A DNA stretch of 64,000 nucleotides from Granulicella sibirica (lineage in GTDB: Bacteria > Acidobacteriota > Terriglobia > Terriglobales > Acidobacteriaceae): the NCBI RefSeq assembly GCF_004115155.1, contig NZ_RDSM01000002.1, forward strand, positions 186,001 to 250,000, in the 5' to 3' direction. The notes under the pieces were generated by a model. It was not told where the DNA came from. It did not search any database and saw only the letters and a list, made by a program, of their open reading frames with translations. Shown piece after piece: positions 39,696 to 48,866 of this stretch. The position numbers were made by a program, and so were the translations under genes. Position 1 is the stretch's first letter. Every line of letters starts with the position of its first letter.

Positions 39696-39942
39696 GCGTT
39701 CTCCTCCACAGTTCTCGAAGCGCTTCTTCGTTTGCCCGTGCGCAGCGAAGCACCCGACGCACTTCATTCTTCTTAGGGTCTCGCGGCTCCAAAGCATCCG
39801 ATCGATCCGCAATCCAGACTCCGCCCTCTTCCCGTAGTTCGAGGATCACCGTCAGGTCTCCATAGTAGGCATGCACATGCGGCGGTGCACGATCTCGCGT
39901 GAACACGAAGAAGACGATCCCATCGAACCTGACCGACCCCAT
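39676..39942 (-). CDS. DUF4160 domain protein
   Basis: An 88-residue protein of the DUF4160 family. The hallmark is PPHVHAYYGD near 20-29 with the upstream strand GIVFFVFTRD, and a C-terminal helix of EALRELW type. It is first of the pair with DUF2442, its 3' end overlapping the next start. AGGA lies 6 bases before the ATG. The pair is transcribed toward the DoxX gene. Confidence 0.85.
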   Translation of the reverse strand: MGSVRFDGIVFFVFTRDRAPPHVHAYYGDLTVILELREEGGVWIADRSDALEPRDPKKNEVRRVLRCARANEEALRELWRRTHESSND

Positions 39943-39988
39943 GCCGAAATCCTACTCCGTTCCCCATCCGCGATAAACTAACAACGAC

Positions 39989-41062
39989 ATGATTCCCACC
40001 CTCGAATGGCTCCCTACCGGCGTTAATTTCCTCGATCAGACCAAGCTTCCCCTCGAAGAGACGTACGTCCTCGCAACCGACTACAAGCAGGTCGCCACCG
40101 TCATTCGCGACATGATCGTCCGCGGAGCTCCCGCCATCGGCGTCTCCGCTGCCATGGGCGTTGCCATCGGCATCCTCCGCAGCGAGGCGACCACGATCCC
40201 CGCGCTGAACGCCGAAGTCGTCATCATCTGTGACACCCTCGCCGCCACCCGCCCCACGGCCGTGAACCTCTTCTGGGGCATCGGCAAGATCCGCGACCTC
40301 TACAACAATCTCGCCGCCTCCGGGACCTCGATCCCCGAAATCAAGGAAGCCGTCGTCGCCGAGGCTCGCCTCATGTACGACGAGGACATCGCCGCCTGCA
40401 AGCAGATGGGCCAGTTCGGCGCAGACCTCCTTCCCAAGGAGGGCACCGTTCTCACCCACTGCAATGCCGGAGCGCTCGCCACCTGCGGTTATGGCTCGGC
40501 CCTCGGAGTCATCCGTGCCGCCATCGAGCGCGGCCACAAGATCGACGTCTTCGCCGACGAGACCCGTCCCTTCCTGCAAGGTGCCCGCCTGACCGCATGG
40601 GAGCTCATGAAGGACAACATCCCGACCACCGTTCTCTGCGACAACATGTCCGCTCACCTCATGAGCAAGGGCCGCATCCAGGCCGTCATCGTCGGGGCCG
40701 ACCGCATTGCGGCTAACGGCGATACCGCCAACAAGATCGGCACCTATGGCGTCTCGATCCTGGCGAAGGAGCACGGCATCCCGTTCTACGTCGCGGCACC
40801 CTGGGCCACGATCGACCTCGCCACCGCGACCGGCGAAGGCATTCCTATCGAGCAGCGCGCCGCCTCCGAGGTCACCCACTCGAACGGCAAGCAGATGACC
40901 CCGCACGGCGTCGCCATCGAGAATCCTGCCTTCGACGTCACCCCCGCAAAGTACATCACCGCGATCATCACCGAGCGCGGTGTCCTGCGCGCGCCGTTCC
41001 ACGAGTCCATCCGCCAGATGGCCGAGATGCCTGAGCCCGAACGCATTCTCGCCAAGGCATAA
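39989..41062 (+). CDS. mtnA: S-methyl-5-thioribose-1-phosphate isomerase
   Basis: A 357-residue isomerase of the methionine salvage pathway, converting methylthioribose-1-phosphate to methylthioribulose-1-phosphate. Hallmarks are [14 protein letters not shown], the catalytic Cys region [14 protein letters not shown] (about 156-169), [14 protein letters not shown] and [11 protein letters not shown] with the catalytic Asp. Belongs to the eIF-2B-like fold; the strong MtnA motifs favour this over ribose-1,5-bisphosphate isomerase. Other mtn genes are not in the window. Alone in its transcript. Confidence 0.93.
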   Translation: MIPTLEWLPTGVNFLDQTKLPLEETYVLATDYKQVATVIRDMIVRGAPAIGVSAAMGVAIGILRSEATTIPALNAEVVIICDTLAATRPTAVNLFWGIGKIRDLYNNLAASGTSIPEIKEAVVAEARLMYDEDIAACKQMGQFGADLLPKEGTVLTHCNAGALATCGYGSALGVIRAAIERGHKIDVFADETRPFLQGARLTAWELMKDNIPTTVLCDNMSAHLMSKGRIQAVIVGADRIAANGDTANKIGTYGVSILAKEHGIPFYVAAPWATIDLATATGEGIPIEQRAASEVTHSNGKQMTPHGVAIENPAFDVTPAKYITAIITERGVLRAPFHESIRQMAEMPEPERILAKA

Positions 41063-41206
41063 CTCACCCCTCACAAACCCGGAGAGCCGGCCAACAATGC
41101 CCGGCACACATTTCCGCCCGCTCAAACCGGTCGGCTCTCCTCATACCTCATTCGGCTAGACTCCAGATACGCAGGAGCGCGCCAGTTCGAATTGGCCGGA
41201 GATCTC

Positions 41207-43183
41207 ATGAAGCTTAGTCCCGCGTTCCTCCCGTTCCTCCTCGCCGCACCCCTTTTCGCGCAAGCTCCTGCCCAACCTCCCGCCCAAACCCCCGTCCAGA
41301 CGGCCGCTCCGGTTCCCACCGCCCTGCCTGCGGCCCCATCCTCCTCGGAGAAGCCTGCAACGCCGGCCACCCCGCCTGCCGACGCAGCCAACACCATCCA
41401 GGCTCGCTCGAACCTCGTCGTGCTCGACGTCATCGTCACCGACAAGAGTCACAACCCTGTCCACGGCCTGAAGCTCTCCGACTTCCAGGTTCGAGATGGG
41501 GGCGTCCCGCAATCACTCAAAAGCGCGGACGAGCATACGCCGCAGACCGCAAAAGCCGCTGAGCCGCTCCCTGTGGTGCCTCCTGGCGTCTTCACCAACT
41601 TCGAATCCGCACCGGCGGACGGTCCCCTGAACATCCTTCTGCTCGACCGGCTCAACACCCCCTTGGCGAGCCAGCCCTTTCTGCATGATCAGCTCGTCTC
41701 CTTCGTTCGGAACATGAAGCCGGGAACTAGGGTTGCGATCTTCGGACTGAATACGCATCTCCTCTATCTCCAGGGCTTCACTTCGGACCCCAAGGTGCTT
41801 CTGGCTGCGCTCGAAAGCAAGAGGGCCACCGCCCGGCAGTCTCCTCTCCTCGGCGAGGCCAACCCCGGAGGCGCCGGATCGCTTTCAGCCTCCATGGAGC
41901 AGGCATCCGCGACCGCTCCGAAGATCGCGGGCGGTCCATCCTCCGCCGTTCCTCCGGGAGTCCTGGCGGACGTGCAGCAGTTCGAAGTGCAGGCGCAGAG
42001 TTCGCAGACGCAGCTTCGTGTGCGATACACGCTTGAGGCGATGAACGATCTCGCCCGCTATCTCTCCGGTCTATCCGGCCGCAAGAACCTCATCTGGTTC
42101 TCCGGCTCCTTCCCCCTCAGCATTCTTCCGGATGGTGACCAGCCGAAACCGTTTGCTGCAGCGGCAGACCTGCAGGATCTCTTCCGCGATACCACCAACC
42201 TGCTCGCGCGCAGCCAGGTCGCTGTCTATCCCGTCGACGTCCGGGGAATCCAGACGCCGACCACCGGCGACGTCTCGGAGAGTGGCTCCCGCTACTCCAA
42301 CTCGCCGACTGCCTTCGCCAAGGACACGGCGAAAGCCGTAGCCAGCATCAGCGATGAGCAGACCACCATGCGCCAGATGGCGTCCGACACCGGCGGTCAG
42401 GCCTTCATCAACACCAACGGCCTAGCCGACGCCGTCACCCAGGCCATTGCCTCGGGCTCGAGCTATTACACCCTCGCCTACACGCCCACCAATACGGACT
42501 ACGACGGCAGCTTCCGCAAGATCCAGGTCTCGCTCGAACGCCAGGGTCTCCAGCTCAGCTATCGCCGTGGGTACTATGCCGATCTGCCCGGCGTGAAATC
42601 GCAGCAGGGACGCAAGCAGCTCACGGCTTCGCCCCTGGCGCCCAACACCCAGCTCAGCAGCATCCGCGCCGCGATGAAGCCCGGAACTCCTGTTCCGTCA
42701 CAGATCCTGATCAAGGCTTTCGTTGGCCCCGCCGGCCCTCCAACCGACGAAACCGTGACTGAAAACAACAACCCTCCCGTGGATACGAAGGGACCGTTCC
42801 GCAAATACAGCGTCAACTACGCCGTTGCGCCCCAGGACCTCAAGCTCACCGTCGCCGCACCCGGGGTCTATGCCACCAATCTCGAGTTCGTCGTCTTCGT
42901 CTACGACCAGAACCACGCCCTGGTGAACACCATTGGCCAGAGCATCCGCGCACGGCTAACGGCTGAGAACGTCCGCAGCATCTTCAAGTCCGGCCTGCAG
43001 TATCAGCAGGTCGTCAGCGTACCCGCACACGGCGAATACTTTCTCCGCATTGCCGTTCGCGACCTCACCGCCGACCGTATCGGAGCCGTCGAAGTCCCGA
43101 TCGACTCCGTGAAAGATCTTCCCGTCGTCGAGTCTCCTCCACCCGTACGGAAAGCCCCAACCCTGACTGATCTGCCGAAGTAG
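41207..43183 (+). CDS. Secreted VWA domain protein, acidobacterial type
   Basis: A 658-residue exported protein from ATG 41207 (GGAG about 5 bases upstream). Signal peptide MKLSPAFLPFLLAAPLFAQA is followed by a Pro/Ala-rich linker to about 60, a strand-rich start (VVLDVIVTDKSHNPVHGLKLSDFQV) and a VWA domain (LNILLLDRLNTP, then VAIFGLNTHLLYLQGF), then LIWFSGSFPLSI and YYTLAYTPTNTDYDGSFRKIQV. In the group of VWFA-related proteins common in Acidobacteria, the first MIDAS position is altered (LDRLN instead of DxSxS), so metal binding may be lost. The C-terminal 200 residues are beta-rich. Coupled by 2 bases to the next gene. Confidence 0.8.
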   Translation: MKLSPAFLPFLLAAPLFAQAPAQPPAQTPVQTAAPVPTALPAAPSSSEKPATPATPPADAANTIQARSNLVVLDVIVTDKSHNPVHGLKLSDFQVRDGGVPQSLKSADEHTPQTAKAAEPLPVVPPGVFTNFESAPADGPLNILLLDRLNTPLASQPFLHDQLVSFVRNMKPGTRVAIFGLNTHLLYLQGFTSDPKVLLAALESKRATARQSPLLGEANPGGAGSLSASMEQASATAPKIAGGPSSAVPPGVLADVQQFEVQAQSSQTQLRVRYTLEAMNDLARYLSGLSGRKNLIWFSGSFPLSILPDGDQPKPFAAAADLQDLFRDTTNLLARSQVAVYPVDVRGIQTPTTGDVSESGSRYSNSPTAFAKDTAKAVASISDEQTTMRQMASDTGGQAFINTNGLADAVTQAIASGSSYYTLAYTPTNTDYDGSFRKIQVSLERQGLQLSYRRGYYADLPGVKSQQGRKQLTASPLAPNTQLSSIRAAMKPGTPVPSQILIKAFVGPAGPPTDETVTENNNPPVDTKGPFRKYSVNYAVAPQDLKLTVAAPGVYATNLEFVVFVYDQNHALVNTIGQSIRARLTAENVRSIFKSGLQYQQVVSVPAHGEYFLRIAVRDLTADRIGAVEVPIDSVKDLPVVESPPPVRKAPTLTDLPK

Positions 43184-43185
43184 CC

Positions 43186-43497
43186 GTGAACAGAAATCTC
43201 TCGAGCATCCTCCATCTCCGCGCACGTTCCCTGGTGCGCGGAAATGCGCTCGTGCTCGTTAGCCTCGGCATCGCGTTCCTGCTCTCTGACTTTCCCAACA
43301 ACCGGCCGAACCCATGGATCATCATTCCGGCTCTCGGCGCGCTCGCCGGCACCGCAGATACCATTCGCTGCATGCAACGGCAGTGGAACTTCTACCACGG
43401 CGGCGTGATCCTCTGCATCTACATGGATCTGATGGCCCTCGTAGCGATCGGCTTTCTCCTGATCTACCCCTACGCAGACTGGATCAGCTTCCACTAA
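43186..43497 (+). CDS. Small membrane protein with three spans
   Basis: 103 residues from GTG 43186, two bases after the VWA stop. Three hydrophobic segments: about 20-34, 43-58 and 72-93, with IRCMQRQWNFYHGG between the last two. No family recognised. The tight spacing suggests it is cotranslated with the VWA protein; a role in anchoring or export is only a guess. Confidence 0.6.
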   Translation: MNRNLSSILHLRARSLVRGNALVLVSLGIAFLLSDFPNNRPNPWIIIPALGALAGTADTIRCMQRQWNFYHGGVILCIYMDLMALVAIGFLLIYPYADWISFH

Positions 43498-43566
43498 GTT
43501 CCCGTTCGGGACTTCTGTAACGATTCGATTTCTGTTGATGACTCTTCAAGGTATGTCGTGGGGCGA

Positions 43567-43572
43567 TATAAT
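43567..43572 (+). promoter_or_regulatory. -10 box of the marR-clcA operon
   Basis: A perfect TATAAT at 43567-43572 is preceded, at a 17-base spacing, by a weak CTTCAA. It lies only 6 bases before the ATG at 43579, so the transcript would start at or near the start codon (leaderless) unless translation begins at the in-frame ATG 43591. Confidence 0.5.
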
Positions 43573-43578
43573 ACTCCT

Positions 43579-44049
43579 ATGAGCAGGTCAATGCAGGAGG
43601 AGCCTCCAAGCGCGACATCGTTGAGATTGCAGGAGCTTGCCGAGTTCCGGTTCCAGGTTCGTCGTTTTATAGGATTCAGTGAGTCAGCGTCCGAGGCCGT
43701 TGGCGTTCCCGGTCAGCAGTATCAGATGTTGCAGGTCGTGGCGACAACTCCGGCTGGCACGCGCGCCACGATCTCGTACGTTGCCGAGCGGATGGTGCTT
43801 CGGCATAACAGCGCGGTGGAATTGGTTACCCGGGCCGAACGCGCCGGGCTCGTCAAGCGGGTAGGCGACGACTCCGATCACCGGAGATCCGTGGTCGAGT
43901 TGACCGATGCAGGCAGGACGGTGTTCCTTCATCTCGCCGAAATCCATCTGCAAGAGTTGAATCGGGTCGGCCCGGCAATTACCGAAGCGCTCGAGAAGCT
44001 GATCGGCAAGCAGGTCGAGGCCGGCAACCTGACCGAGGTGGCGCGATGA
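43579..44049 (+). CDS. MarR family transcriptional regulator
   Basis: A 156-residue winged-helix regulator from ATG 43579. The wing and recognition helix lie at about 65-105 (YVAERMVLRHNSAVELVTRAERAGLVKRVGDDSDHRRSV), followed by the DSDHRR/LT element common in MarR proteins (VELTDAGRTV) and a dimerising C-terminal helix. It overlaps the downstream chloride-channel gene by ATGA, so it probably controls this operon in response to a small ligand. A frame extension to GTG 43558 would lie in the promoter. Confidence 0.85.
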   Translation: MSRSMQEEPPSATSLRLQELAEFRFQVRRFIGFSESASEAVGVPGQQYQMLQVVATTPAGTRATISYVAERMVLRHNSAVELVTRAERAGLVKRVGDDSDHRRSVVELTDAGRTVFLHLAEIHLQELNRVGPAITEALEKLIGKQVEAGNLTEVAR

Positions 44050-45974
44050 AGCCCTCGCCGACAGCTACGCTGCGCGATTACTCGGCCGACTCGCGCATCC
44101 TTTATGTCAGCGTTCTCGCTGCCGGGCTCGGCGCCATCAGCGCAGTCCTTGCGTGGGCGTTGCTCGAAGCCATTGCCCTCTCGACGAACCTCTTCTACTT
44201 CCAGCGATGGAGCTTCGTCGAAGTTGACCCGTGGCAGAGCCATCTGGGCTGGTGGCGTGTGTTCCTGCCCGTCCTTGGCGGCCTTCTGGTCGGCTTGATT
44301 GCGCGCTATGGTTCGCCCAAGGTACGTGGACACGGCATGCCCGAGGCCGTCGAAACGATCGTCTTCAACGGCGGTAAGGTGCAGCCTCGGGTCGCCATCC
44401 TCAAGCCCCTCGCGACCGCCATCTCGATCGGATCGGGCGGACCGTTCGGCGCGGAAGGCCCGGTCATCATGACCGGCGGCGCGGTCGGCTCCGTCCTCGG
44501 CCAGCTGCTCCCCATGACCGACTCCGAGCGAACCGTGCTGATGGTCTCCGGAGCCGCGGCCGGCATGGCCGCGACGTTCAATTGCCCCATGTCCGCCGTC
44601 CTTCTCGCGGTCGAGATCCTGCTCTTCGAGTGGAAGCCGCGCAGCCTGGTGCCGGTCGCGATGGCATGTGTCACCGCTGGCGCGGTGCGTCGTCTTTTGC
44701 TCGGCCCAAGCCCGATCTTCCAGATGGTTCCGACCGGTGCGCCGGTGTATCACATGGCCATGCTTGGGGCGCTCGTCGTCGGGATTCTCGCGGCGTTCGT
44801 CGCCTTTGGCTTGAGCCGCGCCATCCATTTTTCGGAGGAGATGTTCGAGCATCTCCCCATCCACTGGATGTGGTGGCCCGCGATCGGCGGTCTCGGTGTT
44901 GGTCTCGGCGGATTGATCTTTCCGCAGGCCCTTGGCGTGGGCTATAGCGTCATTCAGCAGATGATCTCCGGCAACGCCGCCTGGCAACTGCTCGCGGGGA
45001 TTCTTGTCGTCAAGAGCTGTATCTGGATCTTCTCGCTCGGCTCGAACACCGCCGGCGGTATTCTCGCGCCCCTGCTGATGATTGGCGGCGCATTAGGCGC
45101 AGCCGTCGGACACCTGATGCCGGCCATGAGCACCGGGGCCTGGGCCCTCGTCGGCATGACCGCCGTCCTCACCGCGGCCATCGGCTCTCCACTCACAGCG
45201 GCGATGCTCGCTGTCGAACTCACGCACAACGGCGGACTGATGCTTCCCGTGCTTCTGGCCTGCGTGTCGGCCTATGCCATCTCGGTCCTGATCCTGCCGC
45301 GCAGCATGTTGACCGAGGGCCTCAGCCGCAAGGGCAAGCACCTCAGCCGCGAGTACGGGGTCGATCCGCTCGAACTCGTCATGGTGGCGCAGGCGATGCA
45401 CACCAGCGTCTTCGCCCTCAGCGCAAGCGCCACGCGCCGCGATGCCTTCGAGTGGCTGCGCAAGATGGAAGAGCGCGGCGCGGAGGCCTGGTCGCACTGG
45501 CAGAGGCTCTTTCCTCTGGTCGAACCCGACGGAACCCTCGCTGGTCTCCTGACACGGACCCAGATGATGCAGGCGGCTCGCCAGGCCGACCTCGATCGAG
45601 CGCTGCTCCACGATGCGAACCGGAGACCCGCGACGATTGCTGGCACCGACACTCTCCGGCAGGCAGCGGTAGCCATGGCCGAATCGAAGCTCTCGCACTA
45701 TCCTGTCGTGGACCCGTCGAACAAGTTCATGGGGCTGCTGACGATCGAAGATCTTCTCCTCGGTCGCAGCCGTGAAGCGCTTCGTGAAGGGGATCGGAAC
45801 CGTGTGCTGCGGCTCCGCTGGCCATTTGCTCCAAAGGAACATGCGAAGGTGGCAAGGGTCGGGAAGAACAGCGCTCCTCCAAGTGAGCACGCCGCGAAAG
45901 AAACTCAGCTGGAGAAACACGGCGAAGAGGTCCTGACGGAAACTGCCGCTGGCCACATGGACTCCAGAGACTAA
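44046..45974 (+). CDS. clcA: ClC-type chloride channel/antiporter with CBS domains
   Basis: A 642-residue ClC protein. The chloride-binding signature GSGGPFGAEGP is at about 129-139, with Glu137 in the position of the gating/proton glutamate, and GSNTAGGILAPLLMIGGALG carries the later selectivity motif. About 430 residues of membrane helices are followed by a pair of CBS-like repeats (about 455-595) with HYPVVDPSNKFMGLLT, and a charged tail. It should move Cl- in or out with H+. Its start overlaps marR. Confidence 0.9.
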   Translation: MKPSPTATLRDYSADSRILYVSVLAAGLGAISAVLAWALLEAIALSTNLFYFQRWSFVEVDPWQSHLGWWRVFLPVLGGLLVGLIARYGSPKVRGHGMPEAVETIVFNGGKVQPRVAILKPLATAISIGSGGPFGAEGPVIMTGGAVGSVLGQLLPMTDSERTVLMVSGAAAGMAATFNCPMSAVLLAVEILLFEWKPRSLVPVAMACVTAGAVRRLLLGPSPIFQMVPTGAPVYHMAMLGALVVGILAAFVAFGLSRAIHFSEEMFEHLPIHWMWWPAIGGLGVGLGGLIFPQALGVGYSVIQQMISGNAAWQLLAGILVVKSCIWIFSLGSNTAGGILAPLLMIGGALGAAVGHLMPAMSTGAWALVGMTAVLTAAIGSPLTAAMLAVELTHNGGLMLPVLLACVSAYAISVLILPRSMLTEGLSRKGKHLSREYGVDPLELVMVAQAMHTSVFALSASATRRDAFEWLRKMEERGAEAWSHWQRLFPLVEPDGTLAGLLTRTQMMQAARQADLDRALLHDANRRPATIAGTDTLRQAAVAMAESKLSHYPVVDPSNKFMGLLTIEDLLLGRSREALREGDRNRVLRLRWPFAPKEHAKVARVGKNSAPPSEHAAKETQLEKHGEEVLTETAAGHMDSRD

Positions 45975-45987
45975 CCACTCTGCTGAA

Positions 45988-48027
45988 CTAACTCAGAACG
46001 CGCAGCACTGGCGCAGCCTTGTCCGGGGCTGCGCCGTTTCCGTTCTCGACGCCGTCGAAGTAAGCCCGTATCTTTGTCGCGACTCCCGGAGCTACCACCG
46101 CCGTCAGCGCATCGAGGCTCGCTTGGCTAATCGCGCGCACGCTGCCGAAGTGCTGCACAAGTCTCTGCCGCGTAAGCTGTCCCACGCCTGGAATGGTGAG
46201 CAGTTCGCTGTCCCGGTCGCGCATCTCGCGGCGCTTGCGATGGTAGCTGACGGCAAAGCGATGGCTCTCGTCGCGAATCTTCTGCATCAGGTGCAGCACC
46301 GGCGAGCGCCGGTCGAGCACGACGGGATCGCTCTCCTGCCCGTAGACGTAGATGATCTCCTCCCGCTTCGCAATCGAGGCAAGCGGCTGCAGCGTCACGC
46401 CAATTTCCTCGAGCGCCGCATACGCCGCATGCAACTGCCCCAGGCCGCCATCGATCAGGATCAGCGAAGGGAAGGTCTTCTTCTCATCGAGCAGCTTCTT
46501 GTACCGCCTCTGGATCACCTCGCGCATACTCGCGAAGTCGTCGACGCCGGTCACGGTCTTGATCTGGAACTTGCGATAGTCGGCCTTCTTCATCGCGCCG
46601 TCCTCCCACACCACCATCGACGCAACCGTCTCCGCCCCCTGGATGTGCGAGATATCGAAGCACTCGATGCGGCGCGGCAGCTCTTCCAGCGTCAAAGCCT
46701 CCTGCAAGGCTTCCTGGATCGCCTTCATCCCCGGCTGCAGCACGCGGAAGCGCTGATCGTACGACTGCTTCGCGTTCTGGCAGACAAGATCGACCAGCGA
46801 CCTCTTATCCCCTCGCTGCGGCGCAAGAATCTCCACCCGGTGATGCGTCCTCTCGCTCAAAGCCTCCGACAGCAAGGCTCGATCGGGAAAGTCCACCGGC
46901 ACAAGCACTGACCTGGGAACATAGCTCTGATCGAGATAAAGCTGCTTCAGCAACGCCGAGAAGAAAGCCTTGGGAGAGAATGCCTCGCCAAGCTCCGAGA
47001 TCGCCGTATGCTGCGTCCGCTCGCCCTCTTCCTCGATCTCAGGCGCAGCCACCACGGGGTTCGGTTCCAGCTTCGCCTCCGCCTCCACTTCAACAGGCGC
47101 ATCCGCAGGCTCGCCAAGGTTCCCGGGCGTCTCGCCGAAGTCGTTTAGCGTGGCTGAGAGCACCTCCTGCAGATCTTCCCAGAAGAAGTCCCGACGATCG
47201 ACGATCTTTCCTCCGCGCATGTGGAAGAGATTTACCGCAAGCATCTCCTGCTCGTAGTGAAAGCCGAAGACATCCGCGTCTTCGTTGTCAGCGGTAGCGA
47301 TGCGTTGCTTGTCCTGCATCTGGTGTACGGTGACGATCTGGTCGCGTAGCCTGGCGGCAAGCTCGAACTGTTCGTTCATCGCCGCATCCATCATGCGTTC
47401 GGTCAGCGCGTTCTCAAGCTCCTGCGGCTTGCCATCGAGAAACAACTGCACATCGCGGATGGTCTGCTTATAAAGCTCGGGAGTCGTCAGCCCATCCACG
47501 CACGGGCCAAGGCAGCGCTTGATGTAGTACTGCAGGCACGCGCGGGGATGATAGCGCGAGAGGTCAACCTTGCAGCTCGGAATGAGGAAGCTGCGATGAA
47601 TCAAATCGACAAGCCGATGCGCCAGGTTCCCTGGGAAATAGGGCCCGAAATACTGCCCTCCATCCTTGCGCAGCTTGCGCGTGACGAAGACCTTCGGATA
47701 GCGGTCGCCCATCGTGAGCTTGATGTAGGGATACGTCTTGTCGTCGCGCAGCAGGATGTTGAATCGCGGCTTGCGCTGCTTGATGAGGTTGTTCTCAAGC
47801 GCCAGGGCCTCGCGCTCGTTGTCGACCGTGATGTACTCGATGTCGACGGCCTCGCGCATCAGCGAGCCCGTCTTCGCGTTCGCCTGCGACGCCTGCAGAA
47901 AGTACGAACGCACCCGCGAACGCAGGTTTTTCGCCTTGCCGACGTAGATCACTACCCCTTCGGCGTTCTTATAGAGGTAGCACCCCGGCTTGGTCGGGAT
48001 GGTTCGAATTTTCTCCTGGAGGTCCAT
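45988..48027 (-). CDS. uvrC: Excinuclease ABC subunit UvrC
   Basis: A 679-residue UvrC, which makes both incisions in nucleotide excision repair. GIY-YIG domain at the N-terminus (PGCYLYKNAEGVVIYVGKAKNLRSRV), a Cys-containing central part (CLQYYIKRCLGPC), the UVR motif at about 205-235, an RNase H-like domain with IECFDISHIQG and LILIDGGLGQLHAA, and a helix-hairpin-helix end (LLTIPGVGQLTRQRLVQHFG). An acidic insertion of about 45 residues (about 305-350, rich in Glu/Pro) is extra compared with E. coli. The 3' end lies 13 bases from the convergent ClC gene. Confidence 0.96.
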   Translation of the reverse strand: MDLQEKIRTIPTKPGCYLYKNAEGVVIYVGKAKNLRSRVRSYFLQASQANAKTGSLMREAVDIEYITVDNEREALALENNLIKQRKPRFNILLRDDKTYPYIKLTMGDRYPKVFVTRKLRKDGGQYFGPYFPGNLAHRLVDLIHRSFLIPSCKVDLSRYHPRACLQYYIKRCLGPCVDGLTTPELYKQTIRDVQLFLDGKPQELENALTERMMDAAMNEQFELAARLRDQIVTVHQMQDKQRIATADNEDADVFGFHYEQEMLAVNLFHMRGGKIVDRRDFFWEDLQEVLSATLNDFGETPGNLGEPADAPVEVEAEAKLEPNPVVAAPEIEEEGERTQHTAISELGEAFSPKAFFSALLKQLYLDQSYVPRSVLVPVDFPDRALLSEALSERTHHRVEILAPQRGDKRSLVDLVCQNAKQSYDQRFRVLQPGMKAIQEALQEALTLEELPRRIECFDISHIQGAETVASMVVWEDGAMKKADYRKFQIKTVTGVDDFASMREVIQRRYKKLLDEKKTFPSLILIDGGLGQLHAAYAALEEIGVTLQPLASIAKREEIIYVYGQESDPVVLDRRSPVLHLMQKIRDESHRFAVSYHRKRREMRDRDSELLTIPGVGQLTRQRLVQHFGSVRAISQASLDALTAVVAPGVATKIRAYFDGVENGNGAAPDKAAPVLRVLS
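46010..46035 (+). terminator. Hairpin near the converging ends of clcA and uvrC
   Basis: GGCGCAGCC (46010-46018) pairs with GGCTGCGCC (46027-46035) around a 7-base loop, then GTTTCC. It lies 36 bases after the clcA stop, inside the last codons of uvrC, so it could stop clcA transcripts; the U-tract is weak. Confidence 0.35.
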
Positions 48028-48118
48028 CGTCCTGTTCTAGTTTAGTGGGTTTGCGGCGGCGGCGGTTGAGCCTGCGGCGGATCGATTCGTGCCGTTCCGG
48101 CATCTACACTGACAACGC

Positions 48119-48811
48119 ATGGCAGAACCGGAAACCCCGCTCGACACGATCCTCGGCGCCTGCCTGCTTGCCTCGACCGGCGGCATGCTCGACGTCATCG
48201 TCTACCTCAACCACGGCCACGTCTTCGCCTGCGCGATGACCGGAAACGTCGTGCTGATGGGCATCGCCGCGCTTCAGCACGACTGGTTGCAGGTGGCCCG
48301 GCACGTCTCCCTGCTCGCCGCCTTCTCACTCGGGGTCTTCGCATCGATGTTTCTGCGATCACGCCACGCCATCATCACCAGCCTGACGCTCGAGATCCTG
48401 GCTCTGATCCTCGCGGGAGCGCTCCCGGCTGACTTCTCCCCGGTCTTTTTCGCGGCGTACATCGCGCTCTTCGCCTCGCTTCAGTCGGCGACCTTCCGCC
48501 ATGTCAATCACTCGTCCTATAACTCGACGTTCCTCACCGGTAACTTGCGCACGGCGATCGAAGGGGCCTACCTCCAGATCTTCCCGGCTGCAAAGGGACC
48601 GACCGAAGTGCTCACACCCGCGGAAAAGGGACGCGCCCAGGCCCACGAACTCGGCTTCGTCTGCCTAGCGTTCTTCCTCGGGGCGCTCTTTGGCGCGTGG
48701 TGCGCTCCGCGCTTCGCGAACCGCAGCTTCTGGGCCGTGCTTCCCGCGCTCGTCGCTGCCTTGATCCTGACAATTCGCAATCAGCGAGAAGCGTCTCAGC
48801 AGGCAGCTTGA
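48119..48811 (+). CDS. DUF1275 family membrane protein
   Basis: A 230-residue protein with about six membrane segments of the DUF1275 (YoaK-like) family. Landmarks: GGMLDVIVYLNHGHVFACAMTGNVVLMG at the start and HSSYNSTFLTGNLRTAIEGA in the middle. The role is not known; it is a small transporter-like protein of the cytoplasmic membrane. Divergent from uvrC with a 91-base gap. Confidence 0.85.
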   Translation: MAEPETPLDTILGACLLASTGGMLDVIVYLNHGHVFACAMTGNVVLMGIAALQHDWLQVARHVSLLAAFSLGVFASMFLRSRHAIITSLTLEILALILAGALPADFSPVFFAAYIALFASLQSATFRHVNHSSYNSTFLTGNLRTAIEGAYLQIFPAAKGPTEVLTPAEKGRAQAHELGFVCLAFFLGALFGAWCAPRFANRSFWAVLPALVAALILTIRNQREASQQAA

Positions 48812-48866
48812 TCTCGCCGGATGCCAGTATGCCGGATTCCCCGCTCCATCCGGTAAACTGAAAGCA

